A stretch of 64,000 nt of DNA. Origin: Paucisalibacillus globulus DSM 18846. GTDB lineage: Bacteria; Bacillota; Bacilli; Bacillales; Amphibacillaceae. The notes under the pieces are model-generated. The model saw nothing but the letters and a program-made list of their open reading frames with translations. It was not told the DNA's origin and did no database searches. Each line of letters opens with the position of its first letter. Positions within the stretch are counted from its first letter, which is position 1. Positions 44,662 through 51,542 of the stretch are shown one piece after another. The stretch is taken from NCBI RefSeq assembly GCF_000482485.1, contig NZ_AXVK01000001.1, positions 310,001-374,000 of the forward strand, written 5' to 3'. The translations under genes and the position numbers were made by a program.

Positions 44662-44760
44662 TTAATAGACATAAGCTGAACCTACAATAATTAATAGAAT
44701 AAACAGAACTACGATTAATGCGAAGTTATTGTTGTTTCTAGAACCTCCACTGTATCCCAC
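44662..44760 (-). CDS. YjcZ-family sporulation mini-protein (32 residues)
   Basis: A tiny membrane protein: a short Gly/Ser/Asn-rich start (VGYSGGSRNNNN), then one membrane segment [20 protein letters not shown], the family hallmark. I chose GTG 44760: AAGGAGGGG lies about seven bases upstream, and the result has the usual family length; the 64-residue reading puts this ribosome site inside the gene. YjcZ proteins are made during sporulation; their job is unknown. A second copy is at 55.4 kb. Terminator follows. Confidence 0.85.
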   Translation of the reverse strand: MGYSGGSRNNNNFALIVVLFILLIIVGSAYVY

Positions 44761-44889
44761 TTCGTTTCCCCTCCTTCTATCAGTATCACTTTTATCATAT
44801 GGAGAAGAACTGTAGCTCTCGTGGACTGTTGTGGAAGGAATAGAAAAATGTGCCATTTTTTTATAAGGATATTACTTTTGTAAGCATGA

Positions 44890-45324
44890 TTATTTATCAA
44901 CATCTTCATCTAACTCTGAACTAAACTCGGTTTGCATTCGATTGGAGATGGTTATATCATTTGGATGTGTATATTCTTTATCGTCAATTACTTTACTCTT
45001 CATATACCGATGGAAAAATATTTCGCCAATGGCGATAAAGACTGCAGATATAAGTGAAGCATCTGCAATAGAAAAATTCCCTTCAAATAACACCTGCCCT
45101 ATCAGGAAAATTCCAACAAATGCTAATCCAAAGTCACCAATAGTTGCCCAAAAATTAGATACGTTCGGTAGGACAAACACATCAGCAATATAAGCTATTG
45201 CACTTAATACAAAACTAGTTAGTAGAATATCGGTTAATGTTACATTGTAAAACAAACCTAAGACTATCCAAAGTACACCTGTAGTCACAATAAGTTTAAG
45301 CAAAAATGATGATAAATGCCTCAT
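44890..45324 (-). CDS. YndM-like DUF2512 membrane protein
   Basis: A 144-residue protein with four membrane segments (about 5-26, 30-50, 58-80, 84-105) and the DUF2512 pattern TDILLTSFVLSAIAYIADVFVLPNVSNFWATIGDFGLAF. The last 35 residues are a charged cytosolic tail. B. subtilis YndM is the counterpart; it is a sporulation-linked protein of unknown role. I chose ATG 45324 with AAGGGG upstream; the longer reading has an unlikely charged extension. It lies upstream of the YjcZ-like gene on the same strand. Confidence 0.85.
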   Translation of the reverse strand: MRHLSSFLLKLIVTTGVLWIVLGLFYNVTLTDILLTSFVLSAIAYIADVFVLPNVSNFWATIGDFGLAFVGIFLIGQVLFEGNFSIADASLISAVFIAIGEIFFHRYMKSKVIDDKEYTHPNDITISNRMQTEFSSELDEDVDK

Positions 45325-45599
45325 AAAAGTTACCCCTTTCAAATTAGAAATAGTCCATATTAATTTCCCCCTACTTAATCTTTTCATTCTTTACTAGGGT
45401 TTCAATATTTTTATCCTTGATTGTACAAACTTGCATTAGAGTTGCGAAAAGGTATCAATTACGTTTGTATAATGATGTTGCTTTTGTGAGATTTTGTTCT
45501 TCCTATGGTGTGGTAAAATCATAGCTAGTTTTGATTAAGATAGGGATTAACCGTATAATTAATAATATGATAAAGGAAAAAATAATAAGGAGGTGCAAA

Positions 45600-45872
45600 A
45601 TGGAAGATATCAAACATGGTCAAAACAAATTTTATATAGGTGAAGATGAGGCTGATCCAAAAGCTAAAATATCTTATCAAAAAGATTCTAGCGGAAATCT
45701 TATTATTGACCATACCTTTGTCTCAGATGAATTTAGGGGACAAGGTACGGCAAGCCAGCTAGTTAACATGGTTGTTGATTATGCTAGACAAGAGGGAGTA
45801 AAGATAATACCGGAATGTTCTTATGCTCAGAAATATATAGAAAAAAATAATCTTCATGATATTTTAGTGTGA
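45600..45872 (+). CDS. Small GNAT-type N-acetyltransferase, YjdJ-like
   Basis: A 90-residue protein of the short GNAT group (COG2388). Strand pair AKISYQKDSSGNLIIDHTFVSDEFRGQGTASQLV contains the acetyl-CoA-binding R-G-Q-G-T-A loop (about 45-50), and IIPECSYAQKYIEKN the C-terminal conserved Cys/Tyr/Tyr region. Substrate unknown. ATG 45600 has AAGGAGGTG upstream; the longer reading adds 23 residues before the fold. A bidirectional terminator follows. Confidence 0.88.
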   Translation: MEDIKHGQNKFYIGEDEADPKAKISYQKDSSGNLIIDHTFVSDEFRGQGTASQLVNMVVDYARQEGVKIIPECSYAQKYIEKNNLHDILV

Positions 45873-45878
45873 TTGGTG

Positions 45879-45912
45879 AAAAGCAGTGTAGCGGTTTTGT
45901 TACACTGCTTTT
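45879..45912. terminator. Bidirectional terminator
   Basis: AAAAGCAGTGTA (45879-45890) pairs with TACACTGCTTTT (45901-45911) between two converging genes, with A and T runs on the outer sides. Confidence 0.85.
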
Positions 45913-46120
45913 ATTGCATAATCGTAAAGTTATTTTCAATTAAGATTGTTATAATTCGCTCTTTTGAAATAGTCTTTTCATCAAATTCTATTTTAACTTC
46001 TCCATCATCGGTATCAATTAATACTCGCTCTATCCCACTTAATTGATTTAGAATTTCTTCTACTTTAATAATCTCAGGCTCAGAAGTTTCTTCTTTTATA
46101 AAAATAGTTTGTTCACTCAT
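45911..46120 (-). CDS. HMA-fold-like small protein without metal cysteines
   Basis: A 69-residue protein. The order strand-helix-strand-strand-helix-strand (IIKVEEILNQLSGIERVLIDTDDGEVKIEFDEKTISKERIITILIENNF) matches the heavy-metal-associated ferredoxin-like fold, in particular the GIERVLIDTDDGEVKIEFDE repeat. The Cys-x-x-Cys loop is missing, so it does not bind copper in the usual way. AAAGGAG precedes the ATG. Role unknown. Confidence 0.75.
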   Translation of the reverse strand: MSEQTIFIKEETSEPEIIKVEEILNQLSGIERVLIDTDDGEVKIEFDEKTISKERIITILIENNFTIMQ

Positions 46121-46546
46121 GTGAAACTCCTTTTTGTGATTTTCTATTTGCTGTTTTCTAATAGTTTGCTGATTACATAATTTGTATAAAGTGAGCAGTA
46201 ACTACATGAGGAATTACATTGCTATACATCATTTTGAAGTAGTTAATTGGCAGAAATGAGGAATAGGAATGTATTTCGTAATTTAAAATTGAGCCATTTT
46301 GCAAATTTGACAAACTAAAAGAATTTTGCACCCCAATTAGGGCATCATGCCCGAGCAGTTTCCATCAATCATAAAACAAAAAGCAACAAAGATTATGAAT
46401 ACAGCTTTTTTATTTGTCGATATATAATTATGCTTTCCATAAATGTAACAGGTCAACCATCTATATTCATATTCTTGTAATACGGGGCTATGAATGTAGC
46501 TCGAACAACAGGAGAAGGAAACAATTTGAATTTAGGGGGATCCGAT
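46121..46546. other. Intergenic region with diverged repeat
   Basis: About 425 bases, AT-rich, no ORF with a ribosome site apart from the next gene's own. A segment at 46351-46407 is a diverged copy of 55193-55248. Confidence 0.5.
46351..46407 (+). repeat. Diverged dispersed repeat, copy 1
   Basis: GCAG, ATCAAT, GCAACAAA, ATTA and ACAGC occur in the same order and spacing (one-base gap) as at 55193-55248. Roughly three quarters of the positions agree. Confidence 0.55.
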
Positions 46547-47191
46547 ATGTATTATAATAATCCTTATAATTCTGGATATAGCTACTACCCTTATCCAGTT
46601 TATCCGTATTATCCAATAGAAAATCATAATTATTCGAATGTATCTAATGGAGAACGACAACAGGTTATACAGGGGCAAGCAACATGGACATCTGGTGGTC
46701 CAGTTACAAAATGCGGACTACCTTGGTCAACAAATCAATTTATGTCGGTTGCTGTAGGGGAAAATACAACTAGTCAATGTGGTGATTCGTTAAAAGTAAG
46801 AAATCCAGTTAATGGGCGAGAAATCATAGTGACGGTAGTAGATCAAGTAAGGGGATATCCCCAAAATCGAATCAATCTACATCGTAGATCCTTTGAAGCT
46901 TTAGGGGCTAATTTGAATCAGGGGGTTATAAATGTAGAGATAACCCCATCACCGGAATTAGAAGGGGAGAAATGGGGGAAATATTTACTAGAAATAGTGC
47001 AAGTTGGTCATCCAGGGTTTGATGTAACTGATTATAATTCTGTCGGTAAAACAGAAATATCACCAACTAGAACAAAAGAAACGTTTGATTTTATTCTTCA
47101 TCAACAAAAAGAGGAATTAAAAATAAGAGGAAGTGTTGTTTATAATCCTCAAACGGATCGTGTGATTTCCTTTGATTTTACAGAAATATAG
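46547..47191 (+). CDS. Double-psi-barrel / DUF3889 protein with Tyr-rich start
   Basis: A 214-residue protein. The first 35 residues are rich in Tyr, Asn and Pro (MYYNNPYNSGYSYYPYPVYPYYP), as in spore-coat or exosporium proteins. Residues 43-132 form an RlpA/expansin-like double-psi barrel (GQATWTSGGPVTKCGLPWSTNQFMSVAV and CGDSLKVRNPVNGREIIVTVVDQV, two cysteines). Residues 140-214 match DUF3889 (EKWGKYLLEIVQVGHPGFDV). No signal peptide, so a spore location is inferred. ATG 46547 has a GGGGG ribosome site; the longer reading lacks one. Confidence 0.8.
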   Translation: MYYNNPYNSGYSYYPYPVYPYYPIENHNYSNVSNGERQQVIQGQATWTSGGPVTKCGLPWSTNQFMSVAVGENTTSQCGDSLKVRNPVNGREIIVTVVDQVRGYPQNRINLHRRSFEALGANLNQGVINVEITPSPELEGEKWGKYLLEIVQVGHPGFDVTDYNSVGKTEISPTRTKETFDFILHQQKEELKIRGSVVYNPQTDRVISFDFTEI

Positions 47192-47325
47192 GCTAATGTT
47201 CTGAAATAATGCTTTAACTGGGTATTTACCAGTGTCATTTAATGCTATGAAAACTATACTATTATATACCTATATTTCAAAAAGTAAATTCTCCCTATAT
47301 AGCAATTTTAACAAGGATGAAGAAA

Positions 47326-47679
47326 ATGATTAATGGATGGCTTGAATTTATATTGCTTTTATTAGCTGCATTCCGATTAACAAGGCTAGTTGTATTTGAT
47401 AAGATTACTAATTTTATTCGAAGACCCTTTCATAATGAAATAGAAGAGACAGATCCCAATGGCAATACGTTTACCTATATTGAAATTAAAGGGAAGGGTT
47501 TACAGTATTGGGTTGGTGAGCTATTAAGTTGCTATTGGTGTACCGGTATGTGGTGTACAGCTCTTTTATTGGGATTAATGGTGGTTTGGCCAACGGGAAG
47601 TGATGTTTTAATAACGCTTCTGGCAATTGCTGGCGCAGCGGGTATATGTGAATCTATTGTGCAACGGTTGGTAGAATAA
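47326..47679 (+). CDS. DUF1360 membrane protein, YngL-like
   Basis: A 117-residue protein with two or three hydrophobic segments (about 6-20, 68-86, 90-110) and the DUF1360 hallmark LLLAAFRLTRLVVFDKIT plus GELLSCYWCTGMWCTALLL, whose cysteines (CxWCxGMWC) could bind metal or form disulfides. Family members occur in endospore formers and are linked to the spore coat. ATG 47326 lies nine bases after AAGG; the ATG at 47317 is adjacent to it. A basic 34-residue peptide gene follows 26 bases later. Confidence 0.82.
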   Translation: MINGWLEFILLLLAAFRLTRLVVFDKITNFIRRPFHNEIEETDPNGNTFTYIEIKGKGLQYWVGELLSCYWCTGMWCTALLLGLMVVWPTGSDVLITLLAIAGAAGICESIVQRLVE

Positions 47680-47705
47680 TGTTTGTTAAAGGAGGACAGT
47701 TGTAA

Positions 47706-47810
47706 ATGACTAATCAGAATAAACAAGGTAATACGTCCTCACCAAAGCCACAAGGAAAAAGAATTAAGAGATCTGGTTGTGGTTGTGGTAAAAGAAGAAA
47801 ACGACGATAA
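47706..47810 (+). CDS. Short basic Gly-Cys peptide (34 residues)
   Basis: ATG at 47706 follows AAAGGAGG (47688-47695) by ten bases and TAA ends at 47810. The product is MTNQNKQGNTSSPKPQGKR followed by IKRSGCGCGKRRKRR: hydrophilic, very basic, with a Cys-Gly-Cys. Its position 26 bases after the DUF1360 gene suggests one transcript. It may be a spore core or coat peptide that binds DNA, metal or acidic polymers, but I recognise no family. A hairpin (47831-47864) follows. Confidence 0.7.
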   Translation: MTNQNKQGNTSSPKPQGKRIKRSGCGCGKRRKRR

Positions 47811-47907
47811 GTAATATCTAATTTTATGCTAAGCCATGCAACAAACTATAAAGTTGTGTGGTTTAACATTACTCTGTTATTGACAAAAAAATAGAACACC
47901 AAAACCA

Positions 47908-47939
47908 TAAAAAAAGCGCACCCTATAGGATGCGCTTAT
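47908..47939 (-). terminator. Terminator of floT
   Basis: On the minus strand AAGCGCATCC pairs with GGGTGCGCTT around TATA and is followed by a T run. Confidence 0.85.
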
Positions 47940-47943
47940 TCGT

Positions 47944-49521
47944 CTATTTGGTAACCTTTTCTTCTACACTCTCTTTATCTTTAGTAACCGTTTTGGGTTC
48001 GTTAAGTTCAAAAGATAATCCATCACGATCACCAACGGTTAATTTATTATTACCAACTAATCCTTCTAGTAATTCTTTAACATCAATACCAGAAGAAGCT
48101 TTAAGAGTCTCTTGTAGTGATGCCATTAGGTCTGTTGCATAACCAGTAACCTTGTTCGCACCACCGCCATTTTTACCATTACCGCCAGTATCTACTACAG
48201 TAATCTTATCGATATTACCTAGAGGGCTAGCAATCTCTTTCGCGTATTCTGGAAGCATATGGATAACCATATCTAGGATTGCTGCCTGACCGTATTGCTC
48301 AAATGCCTCAGCGATCTTGCGTTTCGCCTCGGCTTCTGCAAGACCTTTAAGACGAATAATATCAGCTTCAGATTCACCTTGTGCACGTTCTGCTTCAGCT
48401 TTTGCTAAACCATCTACACGAATCTTCTCAGCTTGTGCTTTTGCTTCGGATTCAATTCGATACTGGTTAGCATCAGCAGCAGCAATTTGTTTTGCTTTCT
48501 CGGCGATAGCAGCTTGCTCAACAGAGTAACGATCCGCATCGGCTTTCTTTTTAACTTCGGAATCGTATTGTCTTTCACGACGTAAAATCTCTTTTTCTTC
48601 TAGTTCAATTTGCTTTTGACGCTCGATAATCTTGATCTGCATTTCATGTTCTGTAACTTCTTGTTGTGCACGAGCAGTTTCTAAATCGTAAGCTTGGTCT
48701 GCACGTGCCCTTGCAATATCCTGTTCGCGTCGATATTCAGCTGTTTTTAATTGATTTTCTTTTTCGGCCTCAGCGATTTCAGTTGCACGTTCAAGTTCGG
48801 CTTTTTTCGCTTCTTTTGCAGCCTCAGCTTGTTTAATACGTGTTTCTTTATCAGCGTCTGCTGTTGCAATATCAGCATCACGTTTTACTTGTGCAATACG
48901 TGGTTTACCTAAGGAATCAAGATAACCATTTTTATCTCTTACATCTTTAATAGTAAAGGAGACAATGTTTAGTCCCATTTTTGCTAAATCTTGTGAGGCG
49001 ACACGTTGAACTTCTTGTGAGAATTTATCACGGTTTTTATAAATTTCCTCCACTGTCATCGATCCAAGAATGGAACGGAGATGTCCCTCTAGAACTTCTT
49101 TTGCTTCACTTTCACGATCTTCTTTAGTTTTTCCTAAAAATTGTTCTGCAGCAGTGGCAATTTCATTTACAGTACCACCTATTTTTATAATGGCAGTACC
49201 ATCAGCCATTACTGGTACTCCTTGTTCTGTGTATACTTCAGGAGTTGTTACATCAAGTTTACTAGATAGTAGACTTAATGGTTCAGCTTGTTGGAATACT
49301 GGTAGTACGAATGTACCTCCACCACGAATAATCTTAATCTTATTTCCAGATTCATCCGTATGTACGGTTTTTCCGTTTCCTAAGTAGCTTCCTGTTACAA
49401 TCAAAGCTTCATCTGGACCAGCTGTGCGGTATTTTTTAATAAATACTGCAATAAGTGTAATGACAAGAAATAATGCAATTACAATTAGTATTGTAAATCC
49501 ACCAAATATACCTAAATCCAT
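47944..49521 (-). CDS. floT: Flotillin-like protein, FloT (YuaG)
   Basis: A 525-residue lipid-domain scaffold. An N-terminal membrane segment (about 8-29) is followed by an SPFH/band-7 domain (about 30-190, with GPDEALIVTGSYLG and VASQDLAKMGLNIVSFTIKDVRD) and a long Ala/Glu/Lys/Gln-rich coiled coil (about 210-410) ending in the Glu-Ala repeat block typical of flotillins; the C-terminal third carries a Gly-rich stretch and a helix pair. It organises functional membrane microdomains. Ribosome site AAGGGGG. Downstream of the NfeD-like gene in the order seen in B. subtilis yuaFG. Confidence 0.95.
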   Translation of the reverse strand: MDLGIFGGFTILIVIALFLVITLIAVFIKKYRTAGPDEALIVTGSYLGNGKTVHTDESGNKIKIIRGGGTFVLPVFQQAEPLSLLSSKLDVTTPEVYTEQGVPVMADGTAIIKIGGTVNEIATAAEQFLGKTKEDRESEAKEVLEGHLRSILGSMTVEEIYKNRDKFSQEVQRVASQDLAKMGLNIVSFTIKDVRDKNGYLDSLGKPRIAQVKRDADIATADADKETRIKQAEAAKEAKKAELERATEIAEAEKENQLKTAEYRREQDIARARADQAYDLETARAQQEVTEHEMQIKIIERQKQIELEEKEILRRERQYDSEVKKKADADRYSVEQAAIAEKAKQIAAADANQYRIESEAKAQAEKIRVDGLAKAEAERAQGESEADIIRLKGLAEAEAKRKIAEAFEQYGQAAILDMVIHMLPEYAKEIASPLGNIDKITVVDTGGNGKNGGGANKVTGYATDLMASLQETLKASSGIDVKELLEGLVGNNKLTVGDRDGLSFELNEPKTVTKDKESVEEKVTK

Positions 49522-49572
49522 TCCATTTCCCCCTTGATAATATATTTAATACGGTTTTTAAACCATATTATA

Positions 49573-50115
49573 TTATGATAATGATAATTCGGAATTCAAA
49601 TTGTAAGGAGTGACATAAAATACACCCGCTTTGATTTCTAATACTAGTACTTCTGTTCCTTCTGTAATGGGAATATTTTCATAGCTTGCTGCTGGTCTTG
49701 AAATCATTCCACTCTTTCCATCAACAATAACTTCACCAAAGCCATCCTCTGGAATAGAGATGATTATTTTACCAACTCTTCCTTTTAATGATTCTTCCGT
49801 GAAAGCTAAAGATTCCTCAGCGGATGCAAGTGGAATTAGAACGAAAAAGTTTAATAGAACATCCATTATGAGAGCAAAAGCAATTGAAACAAGAAGTATT
49901 AGGGTACTTGAGAAGGGTGTAACTAGTTCTAATACAAATCCAGAAGAGGATAAGAAAACAATAAAAGCTAAAATCAGAGTGGGATTCAAAATGGGAATAC
50001 CCTCACCAACACCGTCTATAACATCCCCGAAAAACAAGTAAAGTACAGTAAAGCAACCTGAGATAATTAGTGTTGTTAAATAAATTGTTTGAATATCAAC
50101 TCCAAATATTGTCAT
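49573..50115 (-). CDS. yuaF: NfeD-family membrane protein, YuaF
   Basis: A 180-residue protein with three or four membrane segments (about 12-30, 45-62, 68-90) and a C-terminal OB-fold domain (about 115-175: GRVGKIIISIPEDGFGEVIVDGKSG). NfeD-like proteins are partners of flotillins and stomatins; this one is directly upstream of floT, as in B. subtilis. The ATG at 50115 is nine bases after AGG; the two ATGs before it are too close to that ribosome site. A SigW-type promoter lies 43-71 bases upstream. Confidence 0.9.
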   Translation of the reverse strand: MTIFGVDIQTIYLTTLIISGCFTVLYLFFGDVIDGVGEGIPILNPTLILAFIVFLSSSGFVLELVTPFSSTLILLVSIAFALIMDVLLNFFVLIPLASAEESLAFTEESLKGRVGKIIISIPEDGFGEVIVDGKSGMISRPAASYENIPITEGTEVLVLEIKAGVFYVTPYNLNSELSLS

Positions 50116-50157
50116 AAGCATCATCCTATCTGTAGATTAAAAATTCCGATTACCTAT

Positions 50158-50186
50158 TATACGATTCTATTGTAACCTAGGTTTCA
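50158..50186 (-). promoter_or_regulatory. SigW-type promoter of yuaF-floT
   Basis: On the minus strand TGAAAC (50186-50181), 17 bases, then CGTATA (50163-50158) matches the SigW consensus TGAAAC-N16/17-CGTA. The yuaFGI operon of B. subtilis is a known SigW target, so envelope stress should induce it here. Confidence 0.85.
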
Positions 50187-50376
50187 TAAAATAGAAATAA
50201 TTTTTAAAAAAATGTAAAGTACAATGTTCAATTAATAAAAGTATTCGCGTAAATATGGTGTTTAAGGTAATCAACGGACTTTTTTACCATAGACATAATG
50301 AAATACGCCTATTTTGATAAAAGTTTGACAAATTTGTGAACAGGATGAATAATATAGGGAAGAGGGGGGATGGATC

Positions 50377-50601
50377 ATGATAAATTCTGCAAAAATATTA
50401 AGGGCAGTTAATATTCTTTGTGGCACGTTAATCACTATTGGTATTATTTCATTTTTATACGGCTATTTTGGAAACGATTACAATGTGATAACTGGAGTAG
50501 GAATAGGAATAACAATGGGTGGAGTATTCATTTTTATCATGGGGCTTTTCTTAGTTGTAACGGAAGAAGTAGTGGAGAAGAACAATAAAATAAGCGAATA
50601 G
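50377..50601 (+). CDS. Small two-span membrane protein
   Basis: A 74-residue protein with two hydrophobic segments (about 8-29 and 40-62) and a charged Glu/Lys-rich tail. GGGGGATGGATC leads into the ATG with a proper distance. No family recognised. It converges on the qox operon across a bidirectional terminator. Confidence 0.7.
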   Translation: MINSAKILRAVNILCGTLITIGIISFLYGYFGNDYNVITGVGIGITMGGVFIFIMGLFLVVTEEVVEKNNKISE

Positions 50602-50602
50602 A

Positions 50603-50637
50603 AAAGGAGCCCTGTCGACTAGGACAGAGCTCCTTTA
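50603..50637. terminator. Bidirectional terminator, small membrane gene / qoxD
   Basis: AAAGGAGC (50603-50610) pairs with GCTCCTTT (50629-50636), with inner CTGTC/GACAG, between the two converging units. Confidence 0.85.
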
Positions 50638-50658
50638 TTGCTAGCTAAATTATAGAAA

Positions 50659-50943
50659 TTACATATATCCCCATATTAATGTTAGTAGTGTACCAAATAC
50701 AGTAACTAAAGCAATTGCTATACCATAGTAAACATTTGTATAAATTGCTTTTTTGTCATTTGATTCACCAGCATGCATGAAGAACACCAGCTGAAGTGCT
50801 GCTTGTATAAAAGCTGTAACTAATAATATCGTCATCCCCATTTCAAACGACATATTAAAGAAGTAAACACTTAGGGCAACTGCAGTAAGAACTAGTGAAA
50901 AAACAAATCCCATTACTTGTTTTACTGGGAATAACTCTTTCAT
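50659..50943 (-). CDS. qoxD: Quinol oxidase subunit IV, QoxD
   Basis: A 94-residue membrane protein with three membrane segments and the subunit IV pattern QVMGFVFSLVLTAVALSVYF, FIQAALQLVFFMH and IALVTVFGTLLTLIWGYM. It completes the aa3-type quinol oxidase. It starts two bases after qoxC ends, the last gene of the operon. Confidence 0.95.
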   Translation of the reverse strand: MKELFPVKQVMGFVFSLVLTAVALSVYFFNMSFEMGMTILLVTAFIQAALQLVFFMHAGESNDKKAIYTNVYYGIAIALVTVFGTLLTLIWGYM

Positions 50944-50945
50944 GT

Positions 50946-51542
50946 TTACATCATTCCTTTCAAATAGATGAAGCTAAAGATGAAAATCCAAACCACATCT
51001 AGAAAATGCCAATATAGTGAGAAGATAAATGATTTATTAGTTGTTTCCGGCGTAAATCCTCGCTTTTTGATTTGTAGGAATATGAATAATCCCCAGAATA
51101 AACCAAACGTAACATGCGCACCATGTGTGCCAAGAGTTGTTAATAATATTGCTGAAAAGGCACTAGTTTGTAATGTTACACCAACGTGATAATAATGAAT
51201 AAACTCATAAACTTCTACACCAAGGAATGATAATCCTAATAGAAGTGTAATTCCTAAGAATGCCAGAGTTGCCTTTTTATTATTAATTCGCATGGCATGG
51301 ATTGCTAGACCAATAGTAAAGCTACTCGTTAATAGAATAACTGTTTCCAATATAACAGGTGTAATCTCAAAAACTTCAGCACCTGATGGTCCAGAACCAA
51401 CACCATTTTCAAGTGTAAAGAACGATGCAAATAATGTTCCAAACAGCATAATTTCAGCACCAAGGAATATCCAAAAACCTAAAATATTCATTTGGTTCTG
51501 ATTAGTACTATATTCAAGAGGTTCAGTATTATTTAATTTCAT
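50946..51542 (-). CDS. qoxC: Quinol oxidase subunit III, QoxC
   Basis: A 198-residue protein with five membrane segments, as usual for quinol-oxidase subunit III, and the motifs LGFWIFLGAEIMLFGTLFASFF, LGTHGAHVTFGLFW and YWHFLDVVWIFIFSFIYL. Its ATG overlaps the qoxB stop by one base (TAATG), so translation is coupled. Confidence 0.96.
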   Translation of the reverse strand: MKLNNTEPLEYSTNQNQMNILGFWIFLGAEIMLFGTLFASFFTLENGVGSGPSGAEVFEITPVILETVILLTSSFTIGLAIHAMRINNKKATLAFLGITLLLGLSFLGVEVYEFIHYYHVGVTLQTSAFSAILLTTLGTHGAHVTFGLFWGLFIFLQIKKRGFTPETTNKSFIFSLYWHFLDVVWIFIFSFIYLKGMM

